Shown here piece after piece: positions 41,572 through 50,331 of a stretch of 64,000 bases of DNA. Below the pieces are notes generated by a model that was not told the DNA's origin, did no database searches, and saw only the letters and a list, made by a program, of their open reading frames with translations. Each line of letters begins with the position of its first letter. The stretch's first letter is position 1. The translations under genes were made by a program, and so were the position numbers. Source of the DNA: Corynebacterium sp. (GTDB lineage Bacteria; Actinomycetota; Actinomycetes; Mycobacteriales; Mycobacteriaceae); assembly GCF_022712275.1 (NCBI RefSeq), contig NZ_JALAGU010000013.1:5057-69056 (forward strand), given 5' to 3'.

Positions 41572-42952
41572 GCAGCATCTCGGCGACGAGGAAGGACAGC
41601 TCAAGCGCCTGCTGGGTGTTCAGTCGGGGGTCGACCACCGTGGCGTAGCGCGACGGCAGGTCGACGTCGGTGATGTCCTGGGCGCCGCCCACGACCTCGG
41701 TGACGTCCTCACCGGTGAATTCGATGTGCACGCCACCCGGGTGGGAGCCGAGTGCACGGTGCACCTCGAAGAAGCCCTGGACCTCGTCGATGATGCGGTC
41801 GAAGTCACGGGTCTTGTAGCCGTTGGAGGAGGTGTAGGTGTTGCCGTGCATCGGGTCGCACTGCCAGATCACCTTGTGGCCGGTGGCCTCAACCGCCTGG
41901 ACGATCGGAGGCAGGGCGTCACGGATCTTGTCGTACCCCATACGGCTGATGAGGGTGAGGCGGCCCGGCTCGTTGTCCGGGTCCAGCTTCTCGACGTAGG
42001 CGACGGCCTCCTCGGGGGTCGTCGTCGGGCCGATCTTCACACCTACCGGATTGCCGACCAGCGCGGCGAAGGCGATGTGGAAGTCCTCGGGACCGCGGGT
42101 ACGCTCACCGATCCAGATCTGGTGGGCGGAGAGATTGTAGAGGACGTCTTCACCGTTCTCGCCGTGGGCCAGACGCAGCATGGCACGCTCGTAGTCGCGG
42201 ACCAGGGCCTCGTGGGAGCAGTAGATGTCGGCCTGCTGCAGGGTGGAGTCGGTGACACCACAGGCCTGCATGAACTCCAGGCCGCGTTCGATCTCCTCCG
42301 CGAGGGCCTCGTAACGGGCACCGGCCGGGGAATTGGCGACGAACTCACGGTTCCATTCGTGCAGCTTCGCCAGGTCGGCGGTGCCGGAGCTGGTCAGGGC
42401 GCGGACGAGGTTCATCGCCGCCGCGGAGTTCGCATAGGCGCGGACCATGCGCGACGGGTCGTGGCGGCGTCCCTCCTCGGTCGCCTCGATGCCGTTGACG
42501 ATGTCGCCACGGTAGTTGAGCAGACCGTTGGAGTCCTTGTCGGCGGAGCGTGGCTTGGCGTACTGGCCGGCGATGCGGGCCATCTTGACGACCGGGGTCG
42601 AGGCACCGTAGGTCAGCACGACGGCCATCTGGAGGAGAGTCTTGACGTTGCCGCGGATGTGCGGCTCGGTGTTCGACTCGAAGGTCTCGGCGCAGTCACC
42701 ACCCTGGAGCAGGAAAGCGTGGCCGTTCGCGACGTCGGCGAGCTGCGCGCGCAGGCGACGGATCTCCGGCGCCACGACGATCGGGGGCACGGACTCGAGG
42801 ATCTTGCGGACGCGGTCCGCATGCCCCTGGTCCCAGCCCGGCTGCTGCTTCGCGTCGCGCGCGACGGCATCCTGGAAACGGTTCTCGAGCTCTCCCGGCA
42901 GCGGTGGCAGATCGGGGAGTTCGTCAAGCGGTGCGTCAATAGTCCAACCCAT
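41564..42952 (-). CDS. aroG: DAHP synthase, class II
   Basis: 462 residues from the ATG at 42952. First step of the shikimate pathway: condenses phosphoenolpyruvate and erythrose 4-phosphate. Class II signatures: WTIDAPLDELPDLPPLP, FLLQGGDCAETFESNTEPHI, RIAGQYAKPRS, IGERTRGPEDFH, IGPTTTPEEAV, and QCDPMHGNTYTSSNGYKTR. TATGAT at 42960-42965 (minus strand) 7 nt upstream supports this start (leaderless) over in-frame starts at 42961 or 42976. Likely feedback-regulated via chorismate mutase in the family. Tail-to-tail with pknL. Confidence 0.97.
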   Translation of the reverse strand: MGWTIDAPLDELPDLPPLPGELENRFQDAVARDAKQQPGWDQGHADRVRKILESVPPIVVAPEIRRLRAQLADVANGHAFLLQGGDCAETFESNTEPHIRGNVKTLLQMAVVLTYGASTPVVKMARIAGQYAKPRSADKDSNGLLNYRGDIVNGIEATEEGRRHDPSRMVRAYANSAAAMNLVRALTSSGTADLAKLHEWNREFVANSPAGARYEALAEEIERGLEFMQACGVTDSTLQQADIYCSHEALVRDYERAMLRLAHGENGEDVLYNLSAHQIWIGERTRGPEDFHIAFAALVGNPVGVKIGPTTTPEEAVAYVEKLDPDNEPGRLTLISRMGYDKIRDALPPIVQAVEATGHKVIWQCDPMHGNTYTSSNGYKTRDFDRIIDEVQGFFEVHRALGSHPGGVHIEFTGEDVTEVVGGAQDITDVDLPSRYATVVDPRLNTQQALELSFLVAEMLRR

Positions 42953-43009
42953 GTGCGTCATCATACGAGAACACACGTCCAGACAGTGAAACCGCCCCGT
43001 CTTCCCGCG

Positions 43010-43531
43010 TCAGCGGTGACGTGCGTCTCTCGCCTGCACGGACAACCGGTACTTCGTGACGTTGAACCGGGCGTCGGCGAGCGCGTCATGGGCGTTCGAC
43101 GGCTCGTCCGGGAGCTGCGGGCGTCCGGCGTCCTCCCAGAGCTGGCGCAGCTCCCGGGTGAAGCGCGGGAGTTCCCGCGGCAGGCCGGTCATGTCGCCCC
43201 ACAGTTGGGCGAAGGCGACATGGTCGTAGGCTCCCAGCCACGCCCACATCTCCGGACGCAGCGACGCCGGCAGCCAGTCGCCGGGCGTGTGGTCCGGCAG
43301 GAGGAACTCGTAGAGACGCTCCCGCAGCACCGCCCGCGGCATCCATGCCGGATCGGACCGGGGCGGCAACTGCGGCAGGACGTTGCGCCGCACCCAGCTT
43401 CCCGCCCGTCGCTCGTTGAAGTCCGAGGAGACGGCGTAGAACTCGCGACCGTCCTCGGCGACGACACCGATGGAGACCAGATCGATCGTCCGGCCGTCCT
43501 CGATGAATTCCGTGTCATAGAAGTAGCGCAC
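43010..43531 (-). CDS. 3'-5' exoribonuclease (RNase AS type, DEDDh)
   Basis: 173 residues, matching Rv2179c in size and position. DEDD fold: Asp6 and Glu8 in FYDTEFIEDG, YDHVAFAQLWG with the second-motif Asp, and NAHDALADARFN with the His/Asp pair. The M. tuberculosis relative trims poly(A)-containing RNA. GTG start at 43531 lies 8 nt after TAGGCT (43540-43545), a hexamer that includes the TAG stop codon of the upstream acyltransferase gene, so an own leaderless transcript is likely. Confidence 0.93.
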   Translation of the reverse strand: MRYFYDTEFIEDGRTIDLVSIGVVAEDGREFYAVSSDFNERRAGSWVRRNVLPQLPPRSDPAWMPRAVLRERLYEFLLPDHTPGDWLPASLRPEMWAWLGAYDHVAFAQLWGDMTGLPRELPRFTRELRQLWEDAGRPQLPDEPSNAHDALADARFNVTKYRLSVQARDARHR

Positions 43532-43542
43532 GGGAGCTCAGC

Positions 43543-44679
43543 CTAGTCGCCGGGGCTCAGGCGGCGGCGTGGCAGAGCCGGCGGGTAGAGGATCCACCCG
43601 ATGACAGGGAGCCTGCCGATCCGGTAGAAGATCCAGCCGGTCACCGCACACACCGCGAAACCGAGGAAGATCCGGAAGTTCATGCCGGTGAGGAACTCCC
43701 AGCGCTCCGGGTCGCTCTCGACGAGGGGACGGATGATCTCCTCATTGACCAGGTACAGGGCCGCATGGTGGGATACGTAGATCGGCAGGGTGTGGCGCCC
43801 GATACCGGCGAAGACGGTCGAGAGAACCGGGGTACGCGAGATCCACACCGCCACAATGATGCCCACGGGCACCGCGGTGAGGATCCGCACCATCCCGGTG
43901 AGATTGATCAGCCCCGCCTCTGCAGTGGTCCAGCCGTCCGGGTTGACGTGGTCGACCAGCAGGTCCATGACCCACTCCCAGCCGACGTAGGCCGCGACCG
44001 CACCGAGGATGACACGCCAGTCCGTCGCCCAGGCGGCGAGCAGGAAGAACACCGCCCGGAAATGCAGCCCCAGGAAGAAGGCCGGCATGTAGGCGGTGAT
44101 GTGGGTGATCTCGTTGTACTGGGTCAGGCCGGCGGCGGCGACGCAGATCGCCGGGACGACCGACAGAGCCACCGCCCCCGGCGGCGGGACGCGACGCAGC
44201 AGGCAGGCGGCGATGTTGAAGACCATCAACGCATAGAGGAACCAGATGCCCGGGTCGCCGAACAGGATCGCCCGGCCGAGGTTCCGCCAGGTGACGTCCT
44301 CGACCATGTCGATCCTGATCGCTGCCTGGACCGGGGTGAAGACCAGGTACGGTACCAGGAGGAACCACAGCCGCCGGTACCAGAGGTCACCGAGGGTGCG
44401 TTCGATGACGCGGTGGGCGAAGAGTCCGGAGATGAGGAAGAACATCGGCATCCGGATCGGGTCCATGACATCGTTGAACCAGTGCCACCCCGAGCCCTGG
44501 CCGCCGGGCACACCGGTGACGACGTGCATGTAGCAGACCGCGATGATCGACAGGCCTTTGGCGCAGTCCGCCCAGAGCAGCCTGTTCGACGTGGGGGTGT
44601 GGGTGGGTTCGCCGGAGGTTCCGGCAGCCTGCTGACTGTCGGACGCGACCGGCACACCTGTCCCCACGGAATCTGACAC
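43543..44679 (-). CDS. Acyltransferase-3 family membrane protein
   Basis: 378 residues with about ten membrane helices. The N-terminal cytoplasmic region is Ser/Thr/Gly-rich; then RLLWADCAKGLSIIAVCYMHV contains the conserved family His, and PIRMPMFFLISGLFAHR is the second signature. Such proteins transfer acyl (often acetyl or succinyl) groups to surface glycans or lipids. Here the acceptor is unknown; location among mannan and phospholipid genes suggests an envelope glycolipid. AGGGTGG 6 nt before the GTG start. Confidence 0.88.
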   Translation of the reverse strand: MSDSVGTGVPVASDSQQAAGTSGEPTHTPTSNRLLWADCAKGLSIIAVCYMHVVTGVPGGQGSGWHWFNDVMDPIRMPMFFLISGLFAHRVIERTLGDLWYRRLWFLLVPYLVFTPVQAAIRIDMVEDVTWRNLGRAILFGDPGIWFLYALMVFNIAACLLRRVPPPGAVALSVVPAICVAAAGLTQYNEITHITAYMPAFFLGLHFRAVFFLLAAWATDWRVILGAVAAYVGWEWVMDLLVDHVNPDGWTTAEAGLINLTGMVRILTAVPVGIIVAVWISRTPVLSTVFAGIGRHTLPIYVSHHAALYLVNEEIIRPLVESDPERWEFLTGMNFRIFLGFAVCAVTGWIFYRIGRLPVIGWILYPPALPRRRLSPGD

Positions 44680-44737
44680 AGGTATCCACCCTGCCGTAGT
44701 TCACAGGAAACCTCAATTCGACGTAGGCTGAGTTCCC

Positions 44738-45979
44738 GTGAATAGAGCTTCCAGCGGTGCGCTGGTTCTGTGGATGGTATTCGGTGTTCTCGCTGTGGCC
44801 TCCGGGGTACATGCACTGGTCACGTACGTGGTCAACGGGGACGGGGTGCCGTACCACATCGACTTCGACGTCTACCGTGAAGGCGGTCGGGCGGTCCTGG
44901 ACGACATCTCCCTCTATGAGGGGGTCTTCAGCGTCGGGACGATCAGCCTGCCGTTCACCTATCCCCCGTTGTCCGCCCTCGCCTTCGTCCCCCTGGCGAT
45001 GCTGCCCCTCGACGTCGGACAGATCCTGTTCACTCTGGTCAGTGTGGCGACGCTGGTCTTCACCGTGGTGATCGTGCTCGCGGCTCTCGCCCGGGAGGCA
45101 GGACGCGGACTCTCCCGCGGCACGCTGTGGGCCCTGGGCACAGGTACCGCCCTCCTCGCCACCTGGATGTGGCCGGTGGCCTCCACCCTCGAGTACGGAC
45201 AGATCAATATCCTGCTCATGCTGCTGGTCATCGCCGACCTGCTCCTTCCGAGGACGCCATGGCCGCGCGGTACGCTCATCGGCCTCGCCGCCGCACTGAA
45301 GCTCACTCCGGCCGTGTTCGGCCTGTACTTCCTGCTCCGTCGGCAGTGGCGCGAGGCAGCGACCTCCCTGATCTCCGGGGTTCTCTTCAGTGCCGCGGCC
45401 TGGGCCTTCCTTCCCGCGGACTCGCACCGGTACTGGACCGAGACCGTCAGTGACCCGACACGCATCGGTGGACTCATGTACTCCGCGAACCAGTCCTGGC
45501 GCGGCATGGTCGCCCGGTTCACCGGGGATCCGGCACAGACCCGGATCTGGATGGTGCTCGCCGTACTGACGTTCATCGCGGTGGTGGTCGTCATGCTGCG
45601 TCAGTTGGCCGTCGGCGCAGTCACCGCTGCGGTGTGCACCAATTCCCTGCTCGCGCTGCTGGCGTCCCCGGTGTCCTGGGCGCACCACTGGGTGTGGGTC
45701 GTGCCGATGGCGCTCGTCGCGGTGGTGTCCTGGTGGTGGGGAGGACGCCGTGGCGGCATCGTGCTCGGCGCGGTGTTCATCGTGGTGACGACCCGGCTCA
45801 TGCTGCACACCTGGTTCCCCTCGACGCACAATGCCGAGATGGACTGGAACCTGCTGATGAAGATCGTCGGCTCCGAGCTGGTGCTGCTCGGTGCCGCGTG
45901 GCTCGCCGTCGGCGGCCTGTCCCCCCGGACGACCCTCCCCGCCCGGGAATCTGCCCCGGAACCTGCTCAGAGCCGGTAG
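44738..45979 (+). CDS. mptC: Alpha-1,2-mannosyltransferase MptC (GT87, DUF2029)
   Basis: 413 residues with about ten to eleven membrane helices. The catalytic loop near the N-terminus has IDFDVYREGGRAVL with Asp residues; the family mark GLAAALKLTPAVFGLYFLLRR is present. Homologues (Rv2181, corynebacterial MptC) add alpha-1,2-mannose side branches to lipomannan from polyprenyl-phosphate mannose. GTG start at 44738 follows TAGGCT (44724-44729) by 8 nt, predicting a leaderless mRNA. The 3' end overlaps the plsC-type gene by 13 bp. Confidence 0.88.
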   Translation: MNRASSGALVLWMVFGVLAVASGVHALVTYVVNGDGVPYHIDFDVYREGGRAVLDDISLYEGVFSVGTISLPFTYPPLSALAFVPLAMLPLDVGQILFTLVSVATLVFTVVIVLAALAREAGRGLSRGTLWALGTGTALLATWMWPVASTLEYGQINILLMLLVIADLLLPRTPWPRGTLIGLAAALKLTPAVFGLYFLLRRQWREAATSLISGVLFSAAAWAFLPADSHRYWTETVSDPTRIGGLMYSANQSWRGMVARFTGDPAQTRIWMVLAVLTFIAVVVVMLRQLAVGAVTAAVCTNSLLALLASPVSWAHHWVWVVPMALVAVVSWWWGGRRGGIVLGAVFIVVTTRLMLHTWFPSTHNAEMDWNLLMKIVGSELVLLGAAWLAVGGLSPRTTLPARESAPEPAQSR

Positions 45980-46746
45980 CGCAGGAACTTCGGCTTCGGT
46001 TTCGTCCCGTGGATCCGGCCCTTACCGGGCTCGGTGCCCTCCGGGTACCCCTGCCCGGCCTCCAGGGACTTCTTCACGTCGGCGGCGTAGGTGTCGCCGA
46101 CGTACTCCTGACCCGAGAGGGCGGCGAGCTGCTCCATGACATGGTCAGTCAGGGCGCGGGCCTGGGCGTAGGCGTCCCCGGCACCCGCGAAGTCCGCGGG
46201 GTCGACCGGATCACCGACGACCACACCGATACGGTAGGGACGCAGGAGCCAGGAACCGGCGATGTTCGCCTTCTGGGTGTCGATCATGGCGACCGGGTAG
46301 ACCATGGCACCGGACTCCAGGGCTATTCGCGCCATCCCGGTCTTGCCACGGTAGAGACGGCCGTCCGGGGAACGGGTGCCCTCCGGGTACATGCCCAGCG
46401 GGTCACCCTCGGCGAGGACCTTGAGGGCGGTGTGCAGGGCGGCGTCCTGCTGATCCTTGTCGCCGCGGTCGATGGGCACCTGCCCCACCGAGGAGAAGAA
46501 CCACTTCTGGATACCGCCGGCGAAACCGGGAGTGGTGAAGTACTCCTTCTTCGCCAGGAACGTGATCTGCCGCTTCGAGAGGAGCGGCAGGTAGAGCGAA
46601 TCCATCACGGCCAGGTGGTTGGACGCCAGGATCACCGGCCCCTCAGACGGGATCTTGTCGAGCCCACGGGCGAACGGTCGGTTGATCAGCCACAGCCAGG
46701 GACCGATCACGACATTCTTCAACCACCAGTAGGTTCGGTTACGCAA
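45967..46746 (-). CDS. plsC: 1-acyl-sn-glycerol-3-phosphate acyltransferase
   Basis: 259 residues. Acylates lysophosphatidic acid for phospholipid and PIM synthesis. Motifs: NHLAVMD (residues 43-49, catalytic His-x4-Asp) and YPEGTRSPDGRLYRGKTG at about 119-136. Starts with TTG at 46746 with AGAGGAA 6 nt upstream. Rv2182c position. Fourteen bp downstream of glk, so probably co-transcribed. Confidence 0.92.
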   Translation of the reverse strand: MRNRTYWWLKNVVIGPWLWLINRPFARGLDKIPSEGPVILASNHLAVMDSLYLPLLSKRQITFLAKKEYFTTPGFAGGIQKWFFSSVGQVPIDRGDKDQQDAALHTALKVLAEGDPLGMYPEGTRSPDGRLYRGKTGMARIALESGAMVYPVAMIDTQKANIAGSWLLRPYRIGVVVGDPVDPADFAGAGDAYAQARALTDHVMEQLAALSGQEYVGDTYAADVKKSLEAGQGYPEGTEPGKGRIHGTKPKPKFLRYRL

Positions 46747-46760
46747 CGGAATTTCCTCTC

Positions 46761-47732
46761 TCAGGGGTTCACTGCTCCGGCGAGAAGCGCCACGCCGATC
46801 ATACCTGCGTCCGCTCCGAGCACTCCCGTCTCCACGCTCGCGAGCGGGCGGTGTCCGGCGCCGACGACATTCTGCGCCATTTCAGCGACGGCCTCGGTCA
46901 GGTAGAGATCCGAATCACGGCTCACGCCGCCGCCCAGGACGATGAGTTCGGGGTCGAGGATCTCCTGGACGACGGCCAGGCCCCGGCCCAGCCAGCGGGC
47001 GAAGTCCGCGATGACCTCACAGGCCAGCACATCGCCTTCACGGGCCAGGTTGACCACGGCCCGGCCGGTGATGCCCTCCGGGGCGGAGTGGTAATGCTGG
47101 GCGAGGGCACTGCGGGGGTGCCGACCGGTGGCGATGAACTCGCGGGCGGTGAGCTCCAGTGCACTGCCGGAGCAGTAGCGCTCCAGGCAGCCACGCTTGC
47201 CGCAGGGGCAGGAGCGTCCGCTCTGGACCACGGTGAGGTGACCGAACTCCGGTGCTGTGCCGAAGGCGCCACGGTAGATGTGGCCGTCAGTGACCAGGGC
47301 GCCACCGATACCGGTACCGACGGCGAAGAAGGCCCAGGTACCGGCGTCGCGGCCGGGTCCGAGGATCTGTTCACCCCAGGCCGCGGCATTGGCGTCGTGC
47401 TCCAGCACCACCGGCAGGCCCAGGACACGGGTCAGCCTGTCACGGACCTCCATGTCCCGCCACGGCAGATGCGGGGCGAAGCGGACGGAGGTCTGGTCCG
47501 CGGTGATGAACCCGGCGACAGCCAGCCCCACAGCCGTGACCTCGTGGCGTCCGCGGAGGATGCCGACGACATGGCTGATGGCGGTCTCGAGCGCGTTGAC
47601 CGAACTCGGGGTGGGGAGCTGCTCGATATCGATGATCGAGCCGGTCCCGTCCACGACCGCGGCGCGCAGATTCGTCCCGCCGATGTCGATACCGATGGTC
47701 AGCTGTTCACTCGTTGACACGTCCGCGTCCAC
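46761..47732 (-). CDS. glk: ROK-family glucokinase
   Basis: 323 residues. Phosphorylates glucose. DIGGTN at residues 16-21 (phosphate 1 motif), catalytic EHDANAAAWGE, GTGIGGALV (phosphate 2) and the ROK zinc site CPCGKRGCLERYCSG at about 177-191. No helix-turn-helix, so a kinase and not a ROK repressor. GTG at 47732; a GTG four codons further in (47720) is possible. The same order plsC-glk-pimB is found in C. glutamicum. Confidence 0.93.
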   Translation of the reverse strand: MDADVSTSEQLTIGIDIGGTNLRAAVVDGTGSIIDIEQLPTPSSVNALETAISHVVGILRGRHEVTAVGLAVAGFITADQTSVRFAPHLPWRDMEVRDRLTRVLGLPVVLEHDANAAAWGEQILGPGRDAGTWAFFAVGTGIGGALVTDGHIYRGAFGTAPEFGHLTVVQSGRSCPCGKRGCLERYCSGSALELTAREFIATGRHPRSALAQHYHSAPEGITGRAVVNLAREGDVLACEVIADFARWLGRGLAVVQEILDPELIVLGGGVSRDSDLYLTEAVAEMAQNVVGAGHRPLASVETGVLGADAGMIGVALLAGAVNP

Positions 47733-47797
47733 GTCCTCTCAGATCACACGCCAGAACACAGCGGCAGTCGCCCTGTGCAACCCTCCCAGGGTATCGG

Positions 47798-48994
47798 TCA
47801 GCCCCGCCAGTTCCAACTGTGCCTCGGCGGGCGACGCCCGTCGCCGTCGAGCACGGCGGAGAGCTGTTCGCCGAGAATGTGCCAGTTCCAGGCCTCTTCG
47901 ACGTAGCGGCGTCCTTCCGAGGCATAGTTCTGCGCCCGCTCCGGATCAGCCAGGAGCCGGGCGATGTCGTCGGCCACGGCGTCGGTGTCGGTTCCGTCGA
48001 CCACGTCACCGGTACGGCCGTCGAGGACGGATTCAGGGGCTCCTCCCCCGTCCCCGGCGACCGTGGGCACGCCACAGGCCTGGGATTCGAGGAACACGAT
48101 GCCGAGACCTTCCACGGAGAAGCCGCCGCCCTCGGTGCGCACCGGCATGGCGAAGACGTCGCCGGCGCAGTAGTGGGCGACGAGTTCCCCGGCATCCACC
48201 GGGCCGGTGAGCGTCACCCGGTCCCCGAGCCCCCGCTCCCCGACCATGGTGCGCAGCGTCTCGGCGTAGTCACCGGGACCGACGATGAGCAGGTGGGCGT
48301 CCGGCACCCGGTCGAGGATCCGCGGCATGGCGGCGACGAGAGTGTCCTGCCCCTTGCGCGAGACGATCCGGGAGACACAGACGATGACCCTGCGGTCGTC
48401 GATGCCGTGCCGGGTCCGCACCGTCTCCCGACCCTCCGGGTCCGGTCGGAAACGGGCGGAGTCCACCCCACCGGGCATCGGCTCCCAGGCGACCGTCGGG
48501 CCGAAGGACGCCATGAAGCGCCCGCGGGCGTACCGGGAGACGTAGGTCAGGCAGTCGACGGAGCGTCCGATCCAGCGGAGGACGGAGCGCCCGCCCGGCA
48601 CCATGGACCAACCGACCTCGTGGCCGTGGGTGGAGGCGACGATCCGTCGGGCACCGGCCCGCCGTGCCGCGTTCGCCAGCAGAGCGAAGGGTGTCGAGGA
48701 GCCGAACCACACGGTGTGGATGTCGTGTTCGCGGATGACCTGTGCCATCCGGCGGGCCTCGGCCGGGAAGGGGAACAGGATGCGGTGGGGCCACCTGACC
48801 ACCGGGAACGGCAGAGTGGCGTCATAGGCCGCCGCGGCCTCGGCGTCTTGCGTGGACGCCAGCACCACGAGCCGGCCGGGCTCGCGTCGTTCCAGCTCCA
48901 GGCAGTAGTCCCTCAGGTAGCTCTGGATTCCGCCGAAGGTCGGAGGGAAGTCGTTGGTGACGAGCAGGACGCGATGCTCGGACCGGGCGGGCAT
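47798..48994 (-). CDS. pimB: Phosphatidyl-myo-inositol mannosyltransferase PimB'
   Basis: 398 residues, GT4 with two Rossmann domains. Adds the second mannose to PIM1, using GDP-mannose, at the inner membrane surface. N-domain loop LLVTNDFPPTFGGIQSYL; C-domain ICVSRIVSRKGQDTLV and the GT4 signature EGGGFSVEGLGIVFLESQACG with the E(x7)E pair. The first step enzyme PimA is not in the window. Eight bp after the larger NlpC/P60 gene's end. Confidence 0.94.
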   Translation of the reverse strand: MPARSEHRVLLVTNDFPPTFGGIQSYLRDYCLELERREPGRLVVLASTQDAEAAAAYDATLPFPVVRWPHRILFPFPAEARRMAQVIREHDIHTVWFGSSTPFALLANAARRAGARRIVASTHGHEVGWSMVPGGRSVLRWIGRSVDCLTYVSRYARGRFMASFGPTVAWEPMPGGVDSARFRPDPEGRETVRTRHGIDDRRVIVCVSRIVSRKGQDTLVAAMPRILDRVPDAHLLIVGPGDYAETLRTMVGERGLGDRVTLTGPVDAGELVAHYCAGDVFAMPVRTEGGGFSVEGLGIVFLESQACGVPTVAGDGGGAPESVLDGRTGDVVDGTDTDAVADDIARLLADPERAQNYASEGRRYVEEAWNWHILGEQLSAVLDGDGRRPPRHSWNWRG

Positions 48995-49002
48995 TACAGC
49001 TC

Positions 49003-50148
49003 TCAGTAGCGGGCTGCGCCGGCGAAGGGCATGCTGTCGACACTGACGACCTGGACGGGGATGCCGTAGTCGGAGGCGTGGACGATCTTGCCGTCACCGA
49101 TGTACATGCCGACGTGACTCACACCGGAGAAGTAGCCGACGATGTCGCCAGGCTGGAGTTGGTCACGGGAGACCGGGGTGCCGCCGGCGATCTGGGCACT
49201 GGAGGTTCGCGGGATGGACTTGCCCATCTGCTGGTAGGCCCAGAACATCAGTCCGGAGCAGTCGAAGGCGTCCGGTCCGGTCGCACCCCAGGAGTAGGGG
49301 CTGCCGAGCTTGCTCATCGCCGCACCCACGACGCCGCCGGCGACGGCGGAGGCCTCGTTGAGGAATTCCTCGACGTCGACCTGGATCGGACCGTTGCGGT
49401 CGATCCACCGCTGCTTCTGGTCCTGCGGCATCGCGTCGACGGCCTCGGAGATCTGCTCCTTCATGGAGTCCAGCTCGGCAGTGCGGGCGTCAAGGTCTGC
49501 CTGACGCTGTCCGAACTCGATGAGCTGGAAGTCGGCGGTGGCCTTCGACCGCAGGGCGAGGGACTTCGACGCCGCAGCGTCGGACAGGGAGGTCTGGAGG
49601 TTCTCGACCGTGGCGGTACGGGTGGCGTTGAGTGCCGACCCGTAGGCACTGCGGTCGATGGCGTCCTGCGGGCTGGCGGAACCGATGGCGGCGGTCACCG
49701 GATCCACGGTGGCACCTCGGTAGAGCGACTGGGACAGTTCGGTGACCGGGCCCCGGGCCGCCTCGGCACGGGCGACGGCCTTGTCCGACGCCTGGGTGTA
49801 GTAGTCGAGGGCGGCGTTCGAGCGGTCAAGCAGCGTGCGCGCGCCGTCCAGGGCGGCGCGGTTCTCCTCGACCTTGTCACTGGTCGCCTCGGCCTGGCGG
49901 GAGATCTCGTTGAGTCGGTCGAGCAGACCGTCCGCATCCGACGGGAGCGGGGAGGTGTCCACCGGGGTGGAGGAAAGGTCCGCGGCATTGTCGGCGGGAG
50001 CCGGTGCAGCGGGCTCCGCCTGTGCCACGGAAACACCGGCGACAGCCGTGCCGATGCTGAGCCCGAGTCCGGCGACTGTCCGCATGGCCGGCCGGGTACG
50101 GGCGGCGGGAGCGGTGGCACGGTGGCGGGCAGTGTAACGCTTGGTCAC
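49003..50148 (-). CDS. NlpC/P60 peptidoglycan endopeptidase with coiled coil (RipA/C-like)
   Basis: 381 residues from the GTG at 50148 (GAGG upstream). Signal peptide (about residues 1-43, ends AQA), a long helical/coiled-coil region at about 70-240, and a C-terminal NlpC/P60 domain: Cys297 in FDCSG, His345 in SHVGMYIGDG, His357 in KIVHASDYG form the catalytic triad. Cleaves between D-Glu and DAP in stem peptides during cell separation; the coiled coil usually controls activity or recruits FtsEX-like regulators. The last 87 residues are about two-thirds identical to the neighbour at 50332-50925. Confidence 0.93.
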   Translation of the reverse strand: MTKRYTARHRATAPAARTRPAMRTVAGLGLSIGTAVAGVSVAQAEPAAPAPADNAADLSSTPVDTSPLPSDADGLLDRLNEISRQAEATSDKVEENRAALDGARTLLDRSNAALDYYTQASDKAVARAEAARGPVTELSQSLYRGATVDPVTAAIGSASPQDAIDRSAYGSALNATRTATVENLQTSLSDAAASKSLALRSKATADFQLIEFGQRQADLDARTAELDSMKEQISEAVDAMPQDQKQRWIDRNGPIQVDVEEFLNEASAVAGGVVGAAMSKLGSPYSWGATGPDAFDCSGLMFWAYQQMGKSIPRTSSAQIAGGTPVSRDQLQPGDIVGYFSGVSHVGMYIGDGKIVHASDYGIPVQVVSVDSMPFAGAARY

Positions 50149-50198
50149 GGTTGTAGTACCTCTTCGGGTGGGGAAGGTCGATCCGTTGAACATATTGC

Positions 50199-50250
50199 CA
50201 CAACTTCGTGACCGAACTGCAACCTTAGGGTGGCAACTGACGAAGTTGTG
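50199..50250. other. Inverted repeat upstream of the larger NlpC/P60 gene
   Basis: CACAACTTCGT (50199-50209) and ACGAAGTTGTG (50240-50250) are perfect 11-bp arms 30 bp apart, 51-102 bp upstream of the GTG at 50148. No T-tail, so an operator for a dimeric regulator or a leader stem is more likely than a terminator. Confidence 0.5.
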
Positions 50251-50274
50251 ACAGATGGTGCTGATGTGATTGAA

Positions 50275-50313
50275 GAACAACGACGCCGACACCCCGTGAG
50301 GAGTATCGGCGCC
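50275..50313 (-). terminator. Terminator after the small NlpC/P60 gene
   Basis: Arms GACGCCGACAC (50282-50292) and GTATCGGCGCC (50303-50313), two wobble-type mismatches, followed on the minus strand by a T-rich tail (TCGTTGTTCTTC). Separates the two NlpC/P60 genes into two transcripts. Confidence 0.65.
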
Positions 50314-50331
50314 AGAGCCGGGAGTGCGGTC

